Source: Candidatus Tantalella remota (GTDB lineage Bacteria; Omnitrophota; Gorgyraeia; Tantalellales; Tantalellaceae). Taken from it: DNA of 56,764 bases. The stretch lies in NCBI GenBank assembly GCA_030765685.1, contig JAVCCB010000082.1, positions 1-56,764 on the forward strand, written 5' to 3'. The notes under the pieces were generated by a model, which worked only from the letters and a program-made list of their open reading frames with translations, was not told the DNA's origin and ran no database searches. The translations under genes and the position numbers were made by a program. This document shows, piece after piece, positions 1 through 7,709 of this stretch. Each line of letters starts with the position of its first letter. Positions within the stretch are counted from its first letter, which is position 1.

Positions 1-391
1 CCCGCCTTCGCTAGAAGCTTCCACCTTCGCCAAGGCTACGGCGGACGAGTCGGCGGACAGGCGGGCAAGCAAAAACTCAACCAAAACCCCGTAACCCGAG
101 ACAGGGTATTAGGGGATCAGGACATCAGGGACGTGAGGCGATTCGACGCTACTTCAGATGCTGGATGCTAGATGCTCGTAGTTTGGGAATTGGGAATAGA
201 GAATCGGGAATAGATGGCAGAATACCAGGCTATCAGGATATCAGGGACGTGAGGCGATTCGACGCTACTTCAGATGCTGGATACTAGATGCTCGACGCTC
301 GTAAGAGCTTGCGAATTACGTGCCTGATATATGGCAAGCAAAAGCTAAGCCCAGCACCTAACACCGACAACCCAACACCTGCCGCCGGTCA
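1..391. repeat. Intergenic repeat mosaic at the window edge
   Basis: No gene is visible here. Positions 1-65 are a GC-rich element that begins CCCGCC and ends GGCGGG. Positions 124-180 and 240-296 are a near-identical direct duplication (offset 116 nt, one mismatch seen) that ends in heptamer words of the GATGCTA type. Between them, about 186-214, lie heptamers of the GGGAATT type. The last ~60 nt before the toxin gene stop codon are unremarkable. The same word families recur across the window. Confidence 0.8.
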
Positions 392-1318
392 TCATCCCCC
401 GCCTTCATCCATAACCTTTTTCAGCTGATTAATCGCTTCTTCATGTTTCGTTTGATCCATCTTTCTTAAATTATAAAGTTTCCACTGAACAGCGGGCATC
501 TTCTTCACATCATCAATCCCCAGCAATTCCCATTTTGGATCGCCTTCTTTGAACGATATAAGAAACATACGCTCATCGTCAGTAAAATCGTTATTAATCG
601 TTTCAATCAGTTCTTTTCGCACATTCTCAATATTTTCATAAGTAACATCAAGTGATGACATGTCCGCAAATTCCTTATCGTAGACTGCTTTCATATCCTT
701 AAGGTTCGGCGCCAATAACTCTGCCATAGTACGATTATGACTGACAAGATAAACAATAAACGCTTTTCGTACTTCCTCCGTAATACCTTCATTCTGAAAA
801 AGCAACATAATGTCAAACATATCACGGGGATGTTGCCTGTCCAGCGCGGCACATATTTTGGAACCGTACAACTGTGCGAAAGACAGGGTATTAATCGTGA
901 CAAATTTTTCGAAAACTTCTTCTGCTTTTTTAGCAAGATCGCGCTGCTCACATCCAAATACAGTCCCACGAATAATTAAATTTGGCTCAATTTTTACAAT
1001 AGCACCATGTTTTTTTACAAATAATTTTATAATCAGCTTTTCCTGAACGTCTTTTTTATTCTCCACCGTAACTGACGGAATAGCACTGATAATACTTTTT
1101 GATATTAGCTCCAGCTTTTGACTGATGCTTCTAAGCGTTTCATCACGATCAAGTATGGGCAAAAAGGTTAAATCAATATCTACAGAAATACGCGGCATAT
1201 CACGCACAAAGAAATTAATCGCCGTACCGCCATGCAACGCAAAATCGGTGTCTTTGCCAATGTGCGGCAGAACCGTCAGCAACAGATCCGCTTGTTTATC
1301 AAATAACATTTTTCCCAC
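392..1318 (-). CDS. AbiEii-type nucleotidyltransferase toxin
   Basis: This is a 308-residue nucleotidyltransferase of the AbiEii/AbiGii toxin family, the toxic half of a type IV toxin-antitoxin (abortive infection) pair. The nucleotidyltransferase signature is clear: HGGTA at residues 29-33 followed by the metal-binding DID at 47-49, then KIEPN near 113 and a DMFD motif near 167. Translation probably starts at a GTG at 1318, because a GAGGGGG ribosome site lies about five bases upstream; the ATG three codons later is too far from it. It lies 11 nt downstream of its AbiEi-like partner and is almost certainly co-transcribed. Family membership is confident; toxicity and phage defence are inferred from the family. 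Confidence 0.88.
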   Translation of the reverse strand: MGKMLFDKQADLLLTVLPHIGKDTDFALHGGTAINFFVRDMPRISVDIDLTFLPILDRDETLRSISQKLELISKSIISAIPSVTVENKKDVQEKLIIKLFVKKHGAIVKIEPNLIIRGTVFGCEQRDLAKKAEEVFEKFVTINTLSFAQLYGSKICAALDRQHPRDMFDIMLLFQNEGITEEVRKAFIVYLVSHNRTMAELLAPNLKDMKAVYDKEFADMSSLDVTYENIENVRKELIETINNDFTDDERMFLISFKEGDPKWELLGIDDVKKMPAVQWKLYNLRKMDQTKHEEAINQLKKVMDEGGG

Positions 1319-1329
1319 ACTTTCCCCCT

Positions 1330-2094
1330 CTACTTGGGTATGACTATCTTATACTTCTTATTATAATGGCCTGATCTGCAAAATGATCGGTTACCTGTAC
1401 CAAAATCAACATTTTTAAGATCCACACGTTTTGCCCACGCATGATGGTGTTTTTCAGCTAAATACATAAAAAGTCTTTTTGTCTTAACAGAATTGCACTT
1501 TTCCAAAAGTTCCTGAATAAGCTGCGGACGAAGAGTTGTAAATCCTTCAAAGATGAGGTCCAATTCATCAAAAGATTCATTATTGCCCACGTCATAACAG
1601 AATTCCATGGCTGCTCTTTCAGTTGACGATATTTTTATTTCAAAATTGCCGCAGTCAAATACAACAAGCCCAAGTGACGGAACATCTTTAAACAGGCCGG
1701 TCATAGTGTAGCGTATTTGTACGTTCCAGGAATAATTTTTAAACCAGGCGGGAAGTTTTTCGTTTGGCAAACCAAAAAGAACAACCTTCTCTTGTATTAA
1801 TCGAGCAGATACATAATGTGCGTTTCCATGAAGCTCTATTGCAGTCTTTCCCGACGGATGAACAGCCATCTTTGCTTGTGACTGTAAGGTATACACCCCA
1901 CCAAGCCAATCAACCTTTTCACCAGCCCTTTTGTACGCACCTCGTCCTATACGTTCTATCCATCCACTTTTTACATAAATATCCGCAAGTTGATGATACA
2001 CGCCTTGCTCTCCGAGCCAAGGATAAACAGCAGCAACCCCCTTAGGCAAACTTTTAAGCAAATTGTTTATTATGCTTCCTTTACGTCTATTCAT
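1330..2094 (-). CDS. AbiEi-type antitoxin / transcriptional autorepressor
   Basis: This 254-residue protein is the expected partner of the downstream AbiEii toxin. The N-terminus has the winged-helix layout of AbiEi antitoxins: residues ~1-60 include PKGVAAVYPWLGEQGVYHQL and the basic wing IGRGAYKRAG. The remainder matches the C-terminal AbiEi domain that neutralises the toxin. In described AbiE systems the antitoxin represses its own promoter. Here a good promoter lies 7 nt in front of the ATG with no ribosome-binding site, so the message may be leaderless. The gene is visibly AT-richer than the metabolic genes further right, consistent with horizontal origin. Antitoxin identity is inferred from domain and operon order. 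Confidence 0.85.
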   Translation of the reverse strand: MNRRKGSIINNLLKSLPKGVAAVYPWLGEQGVYHQLADIYVKSGWIERIGRGAYKRAGEKVDWLGGVYTLQSQAKMAVHPSGKTAIELHGNAHYVSARLIQEKVVLFGLPNEKLPAWFKNYSWNVQIRYTMTGLFKDVPSLGLVVFDCGNFEIKISSTERAAMEFCYDVGNNESFDELDLIFEGFTTLRPQLIQELLEKCNSVKTKRLFMYLAEKHHHAWAKRVDLKNVDFGTGNRSFCRSGHYNKKYKIVIPK

Positions 2095-2101
2095 AATAGA
2101 T

Positions 2102-2130
2102 AAAATAGCATAATTTTAAAGAATAGTCAA
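2102..2130 (-). promoter_or_regulatory. Promoter of the AbiE operon (leaderless type)
   Basis: On the minus strand there is TTGACT (2125-2130), a 17-nt spacer, and TATTTT (2102-2107) preceded by TGC, an extended -10. The -10 ends 7 nt before the ATG at 2094, so transcription should start at or next to the start codon. No Shine-Dalgarno sequence is present. Confidence 0.65.
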
Positions 2131-2988
2131 GTTTTTTCTGTTTTTAGTTATACTTTATAATGATTCGATTTAGTAAATATATTGTAGCTCAAAAAAACTC
2201 ATTCCAAACTTGTATCTTTGCTATTTTGTACCATTTGTAGAATTGCGGCTAGATTAAGGGGTTCGTGTCGAAAATGGTATAGGGAGCGGGGACAGTACAA
2301 ATCTAAAACATGTCAGATACTGGGTGCTTACAAAAACTGGGAATCGGGAATGGATCCAGGGTATCAGGTGATCAGGATATCCGGGACTGAGAGATCAGGC
2401 TATCAGGGAATTGGGGACAAATATCAGGAACAGTGAACTGGGAACAGTGAACAGCATATCTAAGTACCGGGTATCCCGCCTTCGCTGAAGCTTCCACCTT
2501 CGCCAAGGCTACGGCGGACGAGTCGGCGGACAGGCGGGTACCGAGTATCGGGCAAGCAAAAACTCAACCCAGATCCCTCGACTCCGACTCTTAGATCCTT
2601 CGAGTCGGCCCTTTGGGCCTCGCTCAGGATGACGAAATATACATGGTCGATACTCGTGAAAGCTTTCAAATTCGATACCGGGTACCGGGTATCGGGTACC
2701 GAGTATCGGGCAAGCAAAAGCTCAACCAGATCCCTCGACCCCCCCTGCAGCTGCTTTGTGCAGCAAAGCGCAGGGGTCGCTTCCGCCTTCGCTATCCGCT
2801 TTCGCTAAAGCTTCAGCGGACAAGAAGCTACCAGCCTTCGCTAAATCACTTATTCTTATCCAGCTTCGGCTGGCTTCGCGGCGGACAGGCGGAATGACAG
2901 TTTGAAATCAGGATTAGAGGAAATTATTGAATGACCTGCTTATCTCTAAGCAGCTGTTTGATCGAAGTAGCGGACTTATCTCTATATC
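2131..2988. repeat. Long intergenic repeat mosaic
   Basis: No credible gene is present; the short open frames here are repeat-derived. 2131-2330 is AT-rich with nothing I recognise. About 2331-2458 is a run of heptamers of the ATCAGGG and GAACAGT types. 2475-2538 is a CCCGCC...GGCGGG element. 2587-2632 is a GATCC...GGATGAC element with a GGCC/GGGCC hairpin. 2672-2712 is a TACCGGG/GTATCGG heptamer run. 2737-2768 is a hairpin with CCCCTGC/GCAGGGG arms, leading into a longer CCGCC...GGCGG element that ends near 2891. Confidence 0.8.
2475..2538. repeat. CCCGCC...GGCGGG palindromic element (type copy)
   Basis: This is a 64-nt copy of the commonest dispersed element in the window. It starts CCCGCC, ends GGCGGG, and carries internal TCGCC/GGCGGA words. 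Near-identical or variant copies occur at about 1-65, 3690-3754, 8097-8122, 8335-8402, 10531-10612, 29911-29961 and 52135-52217, and there is an expanded form at 37441-37587. It encodes nothing recognisable and has no transposase. It resembles a non-autonomous palindromic element, but mobility is an inference. Confidence 0.7.
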
Positions 2989-3273
2989 TTAGGTAGACGA
3001 AGTCTGGTGCTTGAGGTGGGTCTGCTTCGCCCTCAAAAATGTTTTTTTACAAAAAGCCCTGCCTGACCCTGTCTTTAAATATCTTTCGAAACGTCTTGCT
3101 TTTTCTTCATTAGAAAAAGCAAGAAAATTTTTAACCTTCCAAGGCTTATGCCTGGTCGTATGCGGTACTCTGCCACTGTTGTGTTCCTTGAGCCGCATTT
3201 CAATGTTTTCAGTATATCCCGTGTACTTTTGCAATGGGTTAACTACTGACTGCAATTGGTATACATAATACAT
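2989..3273 (-). CDS. Small GIY-YIG nuclease-family protein
   Basis: This is a 94-residue single-domain GIY-YIG protein of the small UPF0213/YhbQ-like group. The defining pair is here YYVYQLQS at residues 2-9 and KYTGYT at 17-22, followed by a conserved helix and the basic segment RRFERYLKTGSG near 61-72. Family members are single-strand or structure-acting DNA nucleases; the substrate here is unknown. The last nine codons (HLKHQTSST) lie inside a 31-nt sequence that copies the 3' end and downstream flank of the neighbouring tRNA-Leu, so the C-terminus was supplied by a tRNA-like repeat. The start codon sits at the edge of a duplicated segment (3272-3380). Both facts suggest insertion of this gene beside the tRNA. 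Confidence 0.85.
   Translation of the reverse strand: MYYVYQLQSVVNPLQKYTGYTENIEMRLKEHNSGRVPHTTRHKPWKVKNFLAFSNEEKARRFERYLKTGSGRAFCKKTFLRAKQTHLKHQTSST
2990..3020 (-). repeat. tRNA-Leu 3'-end mimic (attachment-site-like repeat)
   Basis: These 31 nt match 3484-3514 at 28 positions. The matched stretch covers the downstream flank, the encoded CCA, the 3' acceptor strand and the first T-stem bases of the tRNA-Leu gene. The two copies are direct repeats and enclose about 500 bp that contain the GIY-YIG gene. No integrase is present, so calling it an att site is an inference. Confidence 0.6.
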
Positions 3274-3492
3274 AGGCCCGCCTTCGCTTATTACTTAATC
3301 TTATCTAGCTTCGGCGCGCAGACTTCGCCTTTCTTTAATGGCCTGCCAGACGAAGCCAGATACTATAAAAATAGGTAGGCTTTATAGGCCCGCCTTCGCT
3401 TATTACTTAATCTTATCTAGCTTCGGCGCGCAGACTTCGCCTTTCTTTAATGGCCTGCCAGACGAAGCCAGATACTATAAAAATAGGTAGGC
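3272..3492. repeat. Tandem duplication of a 109-bp segment
   Basis: 3272-3380 is repeated as 3384-3492 (offset 112 nt) and I see no mismatch. Each copy begins ATAGGCCCGCC and ends with ATAGGTAGGC. The first copy abuts the start codon of the GIY-YIG gene and the second runs into the 3' flank of the tRNA-Leu. In the second copy, AGACTTCGCCT near 3432 and AGGCGAAGTCT at 3489-3499 form an inverted pair just downstream of the tRNA. Confidence 0.85.
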
Positions 3493-3498
3493 GAAGTC

Positions 3499-3585
3499 TG
3501 GTGCCGGAGGTGGGAGTCGAACCCACACGGAGTTTCCCCCACTGGATTTTGAATCCAGCGCGTCTGCCAGTTTCACCACTCCGGC
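3499..3585 (-). tRNA. tRNA-Leu (anticodon CAA)
   Basis: The minus strand gives a complete class II tRNA: acceptor stem GCCGGAG/CTCCGGC, a D-arm with GGCAGAC, anticodon stem CTGGA/TCCAG with loop TTCAAAA (anticodon CAA, reading UUG), a long variable arm GTGGGGGAAACTCC, a T-arm with GGTTCGACTCC, discriminator A and an encoded CCA at 3499-3501. The open frames that cross this gene in both directions are the familiar spurious translations of a tRNA. A well-formed promoter lies just upstream. Confidence 0.97.
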
Positions 3586-3606
3586 ACATGTATCTAAGAA
3601 AAAACA

Positions 3607-3635
3607 ATTGTATTATCCCTGCAACTATAAGTCAA
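3607..3635 (-). promoter_or_regulatory. Promoter of tRNA-Leu
   Basis: The minus strand has TTGACT (3630-3635), a 17-nt spacer and TACAAT (3607-3612). Initiation is predicted near 3600, about 15 nt before the mature tRNA 5' end at 3585. Confidence 0.6.
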
Positions 3636-3642
3636 GTTCCTT

Positions 3643-3887
3643 AGATCCCTCGACTCCTCTGCTTCGGCTTTTTTGGCTTCGCAGAAGTCGCTCCCGCCGT
3701 TGCTATCCGCTTTCGCTAAAGCTTCAGCGGACAAGAAGCTATGGCGGACAGGCGGGATGACATCATGGGTACCGAGTATCCCTCCTTCCTCCTTCGCCAA
3801 CCTATTTAGGTTTTATCTGGCTACGACGGACTTCGTCGCTGAAACTACGTCGGACAGGCGGGTATCGGGTATCGAGCAATCTCCGAA
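3643..3887. repeat. Intergenic composite repeats next to gpmI
   Basis: The stretch holds a GATCCCTCGACTC element with a CTGC/GCAG hairpin (about 3643-3690), a CCCGCC...GGCGGG element (about 3691-3754) and a second CCTCC...GGCGGG variant (about 3780-3862). It ends in TACGAACTC-type heptamers that run into the 3' end of gpmI. No gene is visible. Confidence 0.75.
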
Positions 3888-5528
3888 TTACGAACTCCCA
3901 ACTACGAACTCTATTAGCGACGGGTCGTAATCTTCGACGTTCTCATAACCCAATAGGTTTAGTATCGTTCCCGCTACGTTGGAAAGGCCGCGTTTAGGCA
4001 GTTCTTTCATTTTATATTCACCCGCGTACTGCGGGTCGTATATAGCGAACGGTACCGGATTTAGTGTATGCGCGGTCTTGGGCACATGCTCACCGTTCTT
4101 TACCGAGAACATCTCGTCAGAGTTCCCGTGGTCGGCGATTATTATGGCTATTCCGTCCAGCTCCTTGACCACGTCTAATAGCTGCTGCACGCAACCGTCC
4201 ACGGTCTCAACGGCCTCTATCACGGCTTCGGGGACCGCAGTATGACCGACCATATCGCCGTTAGCAAAATTAAGCCTGCCGAACCGGAATTTCCCGCTTT
4301 TAAGCAGCTCTGTGGTTTTCGCAGTTATCTCCGGAGCTTTCATCTTAGGAGCTTTATCAAACTGTATCCTGTCCGACGGGATCTCAAAATATTCCTCAAA
4401 ATCTTCACAAATATACCCGGATTTGTTCCCGTTCCAGAAATATGTCACATGTCCGTATTTCTGTGTTTCCGACAGAGCGAACATCCTCACCTTCTCGGCA
4501 CACAGGTACTCACACACGGTCCTGTCTATTTCAGGAGGCGTGACCAGATATTTTTTAGGGATATGCAGGTCACCGTCATATTCCATCATCCCGGCATAAA
4601 TAACGGAAGGAAAACGCTCACGGTCAAACTCGTTGAAATCCTTTTCTTCAAAGGCGCGGGAGATCTCTATCGACCGGTCTCCTCTATAGTTAAAGAACAC
4701 TACACAATCCCCGTTCTCTATGCGGCCGACCGGCTCATCATTCTCGGCCACTACAAAAGGCTCCATATACTGGTCGGTGATGGCGGCGTCTTCGGTGTAG
4801 TAAGTCTGGACCGCTTCCTTGGCTGAAGAAAACAACCGCCCTTTTCCCAGGACATGCGTGTCCCACCCTCTTTTAACAACACTCCAGTCAGCGTTATACC
4901 GGTCCATAGTCGTTATCATCCGGCCGCCTCCGGAAGCTATTCGATAATCATAACCTTTTTCGGCACGGATCCTTTCCAGGACCTCTTCCGTTCTTTCTAT
5001 GTATTCAAGCGCTGATTTCGCGGGCACGTCACGTCCGTCAAGAAGAGCGTGTATTCTCACCTTCTTCACTTCTTCCTTTGCCAGATGCTGGATCATGGCA
5101 TAAAGCTGGTCAATATGAGAATGGACGTTGCCGTCCGATAAAAGACCTAAAAAATGAAATGCACCGCCGGTTTTCTTAACGTGTAACACCAGTTCTTTCC
5201 AGGTATCGGTATTAAAGATAGCCCCTTCTTCTATAGCGTGGTTGACCCTTTTTGCGCCCTGATCGAATACCCTGCCCGCGCCAAGAGCATTGTGTCCCAC
5301 TTCGCTGTTACCCATATCTTCGTCCGAAGGAAGCCCCACTGCCGTCCCATGCGCCTGCAATGTAGTATAAAGCTCCGAACCAAACAGTTTATCAAGGCAT
5401 GGTGTTTTCGCCACGTAAACAGCGTTGGTCTCGTCTTGCTTACCTATACCCACACCGTCCATTATTATCATTAAAAGCGGACCTTTTCTGGGCGTGAAGT
5501 TTTCCAGTTTTTTTAAGCTTAATTCCAT
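3888..5528 (-). CDS. gpmI: 2,3-bisphosphoglycerate-independent phosphoglycerate mutase
   Basis: GpmI interconverts 3- and 2-phosphoglycerate in glycolysis and gluconeogenesis in the cytoplasm using a phosphoserine intermediate and two Mn ions. The alkaline-phosphatase-like metal motif MDGVGIG lies at residues 24-30, the catalytic serine in GNSEVGHN near 73-80, the substrate loop LLDGRDVP near 163-170, and the C-terminal metal ligands in ADHGNSDEM and GEHVPKTAHT. At 546 residues it is somewhat longer than the common ~510. The start is supported by an AAGGGA site upstream. The last seven codons (EFVVGSS) and the stop are written in GAGTTCG-type heptamers, so an intergenic repeat appears to have replaced the original C-terminal end. 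Confidence 0.97.
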   Translation of the reverse strand: MELSLKKLENFTPRKGPLLMIIMDGVGIGKQDETNAVYVAKTPCLDKLFGSELYTTLQAHGTAVGLPSDEDMGNSEVGHNALGAGRVFDQGAKRVNHAIEEGAIFNTDTWKELVLHVKKTGGAFHFLGLLSDGNVHSHIDQLYAMIQHLAKEEVKKVRIHALLDGRDVPAKSALEYIERTEEVLERIRAEKGYDYRIASGGGRMITTMDRYNADWSVVKRGWDTHVLGKGRLFSSAKEAVQTYYTEDAAITDQYMEPFVVAENDEPVGRIENGDCVVFFNYRGDRSIEISRAFEEKDFNEFDRERFPSVIYAGMMEYDGDLHIPKKYLVTPPEIDRTVCEYLCAEKVRMFALSETQKYGHVTYFWNGNKSGYICEDFEEYFEIPSDRIQFDKAPKMKAPEITAKTTELLKSGKFRFGRLNFANGDMVGHTAVPEAVIEAVETVDGCVQQLLDVVKELDGIAIIIADHGNSDEMFSVKNGEHVPKTAHTLNPVPFAIYDPQYAGEYKMKELPKRGLSNVAGTILNLLGYENVEDYDPSLIEFVVGSS

Positions 5529-5544
5529 TTAGTCGTTCCCTTTC

Positions 5545-5791
5545 CGCTAATAGTATTTAGTATTCAGTATCTCGTATCTCGTCTTGGTATATAGTTTTGG
5601 GTTTAGCTGCTGGTATAGTCTCCGCTTCTTGGTGCTTGGTTGCAAATCCCAGGATATCAGGTTATCAGGATATTTGGGACTAGGGTATCAGGTTATTGGG
5701 ATATCAGGGACAAAACCAGTTCGCTTACCTTTTCCTGATCTCCTGATATCCAGATACCCTGAATCTGTTCACAGTTTACTGTTTACAGCTT
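5545..5791. repeat. Heptamer repeat block between gpmI and the SpoIIE phosphatase
   Basis: About 5547-5580 are GTATTTA/GTATCTC heptamers. About 5645-5710 are ATCAGGT/GGATATC words, answered by the inverted words TCCTGAT and ATACCCTG at about 5728-5766, so the block can fold back on itself. About 5768-5790 are GTTTACA heptamers that abut the stop codon of the next gene. Confidence 0.75.
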
Positions 5792-5792
5792 A

Positions 5793-7709
5793 CTATGTCT
5801 TTATCGCCATTACCGTGATATCGTCATGCTGCTTGGCTTTGCCGGCAAAAGCGGTTACTTCCATATGTATGGCATCCACAACCTCTTCGGCGGAACAACC
5901 TGCCAGTGTAGTCCCCAACGCCGAAAGGCGTTCCTCTTCGAACATCTCTCCCCTGGTATTCATGGCCTCGGTCACACCGTCCGAATAAAGGACAAAGATG
6001 CTTCCCTTCTGGTATTCGTGCTCGCCCGGGGCGAAATCGCACTCTATCATCCCCAGCGGCATACCTTCGGTAACGTCCAGAAACTGGACGGTACCGTCCG
6101 GCGCTATCACCATAGTAGGCATATGCCCGCCTATGGCCTGTTTGATCTTGTTGATGCCTGGTTCTATATCCATAAACGTCAGCGTGACAAAAAGACCGCT
6201 GCTGCTATCGGCGCACAGGCGATCATTTACCATTTTTAAGACTTCCGTCGGTGAGCCTTCCTTGACGAACGTCTTGAACACACTAACGACCTTTGCCATG
6301 TAAAGCGCTGCCGGCACGCCTTTACCTGAAACGTCACCAAGCATCACACCCAACCTGTTATCATCAAGCTTTACTATATCGTAAAGGTCTCCGCCGACAT
6401 GAAGCGCTGTAACCATCTTCACGCTTACCTCGAGCCCGCCCACATCAGGTATTTCCGTGGGAAGAAAACTCTGCTGTATATCCTTAGCGATATAAAGTTC
6501 TTTCTCTATTACTTCTCTTTTCCTGAGTTCGGTCACGTATTTTTTAAAAGTAAATATGGCATAGATTATGCCGATAGATAAAAGAGGATAGAAAACGTCC
6601 ACCCATATCCCTAAGTTCCAGAAAAAAGATATAGCCAAGATCACGTAGAACAGCATCACCGTCACTATCGAGAGAAACGCGAAACGTTTACGGCTGTGGA
6701 CCGTGGAATACGCCGTGATGAACCATACCACTATTATCAGGAGAAGGTTCCACCATTTGTTCAGCCTGAATATGAATTCATTCTCGAGGATACTGTTATA
6801 TACGCTTGTATGCACGCCTATACCGGGATATAACGGCTCCATCGGCGAAGGATGAGCGTCGGGTGATGCCGTTGCCGTCAATCCTATGAAACACACAGTC
6901 CCTTTAAGGTTCTTTAAGTTGATCACCGGTTTTTGTCCGGTAACATCCGCCAGATATGATTGAAGCACATCGACATAAGAATAATGCTTAAACGCGCTGC
7001 CCCACACATCGGGATAATCTACGAGCATAGATGATTCGTACCCTAACGGTATTACAAGATCGTCATCCACTATCATTTTTTTACCGGGAATTATTTTTAC
7101 GTTATCGAATGAATAGTCGAGGTTGTTCAGCGCTATAAGGACCGTCAAATTCGGATAGTATTTCCCTTCATATTCGATGAAGGGCGGTATCCTCCGGACT
7201 TTGCCGTCCTGGTCCGGCTTTACGTTAACGAACCCCGTGCCGAGCGCGGCATCCGCAAGCGGCTTGATAAGCGGCGCCGCGTAACCTGTAGCGTATAGCT
7301 TGGACTTGTCCGGGTTATCCCTATCGAGCTCAAATACATACGGAATGTATACGTTACCCGCTTCCTTGACCGCGTCAGCGAAAGCTTCGTCGCCCTCATT
7401 GGTCTCGCTGAAAAAAATATCGAATACTATAGTCTCTACGCCCGCTGACTTGAGCGCTTTTGTAAGAAGCGCGTGATAATTCCTCGGGAACGGCCATTTA
7501 CCTATTTTATCTATAGAATCATCGCCGACTTCGATGATGACGATCTTCTCATCTACAGGCTGTGCGGGACGTATCTTATACCTGAAATCCAGCGTACTGT
7601 ACTCAAATTCATCGAAGACTCTCGAAAAGGAAAGAAACAGCATCACCAGTGACACCAGCACCGCCAGGATATAAAACAGGATCTTCTCTTTATCTATGGA
7701 TTTGATCAT
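5793..7709 (-). CDS. CHASE2-domain membrane PP2C (SpoIIE-type) phosphatase
   Basis: This is a membrane-bound serine/threonine phosphatase that would sense a periplasmic cue and dephosphorylate a cytoplasmic STAS antagonist. A first membrane helix lies near residues 10-28, followed by a large CHASE2 sensor (IVIIEVGDDSIDKIGKWPFPR, with the FDIFF and PLYPGIGVHTSVYNSIL signatures), then three closely spaced helices (~315-395). The cytoplasmic C-terminus is a SpoIIE/RsbU PP2C domain with the acidic metal sites GGDLYD, GDVSGKG, YSDGVTEA and KQHDDITV. The ATG at 7709 is preferred to an upstream TTG because GAGAG lies before it. A STAS protein and RsbW-like kinase at 13.9-14.7 kb are plausible partners. 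The stop codon touches a GTTTACA heptamer array. Confidence 0.93.
   Translation of the reverse strand: MIKSIDKEKILFYILAVLVSLVMLFLSFSRVFDEFEYSTLDFRYKIRPAQPVDEKIVIIEVGDDSIDKIGKWPFPRNYHALLTKALKSAGVETIVFDIFFSETNEGDEAFADAVKEAGNVYIPYVFELDRDNPDKSKLYATGYAAPLIKPLADAALGTGFVNVKPDQDGKVRRIPPFIEYEGKYYPNLTVLIALNNLDYSFDNVKIIPGKKMIVDDDLVIPLGYESSMLVDYPDVWGSAFKHYSYVDVLQSYLADVTGQKPVINLKNLKGTVCFIGLTATASPDAHPSPMEPLYPGIGVHTSVYNSILENEFIFRLNKWWNLLLIIVVWFITAYSTVHSRKRFAFLSIVTVMLFYVILAISFFWNLGIWVDVFYPLLSIGIIYAIFTFKKYVTELRKREVIEKELYIAKDIQQSFLPTEIPDVGGLEVSVKMVTALHVGGDLYDIVKLDDNRLGVMLGDVSGKGVPAALYMAKVVSVFKTFVKEGSPTEVLKMVNDRLCADSSSGLFVTLTFMDIEPGINKIKQAIGGHMPTMVIAPDGTVQFLDVTEGMPLGMIECDFAPGEHEYQKGSIFVLYSDGVTEAMNTRGEMFEEERLSALGTTLAGCSAEEVVDAIHMEVTAFAGKAKQHDDITVMAIKT

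Noticed and set aside
2218..2897. Short open frames in the 2.2-2.9 kb intergenic block
   Set aside because: They are composed of ATCAGG, TACCGGG and CCCGCC repeat words, with no ribosome site.
3413..3644. Open frames on both strands across 3499-3585 that look like small proteins (e.g. SGETGRRAGFKIQWG)
   Set aside because: They are translations of the tRNA-Leu gene and its complement.
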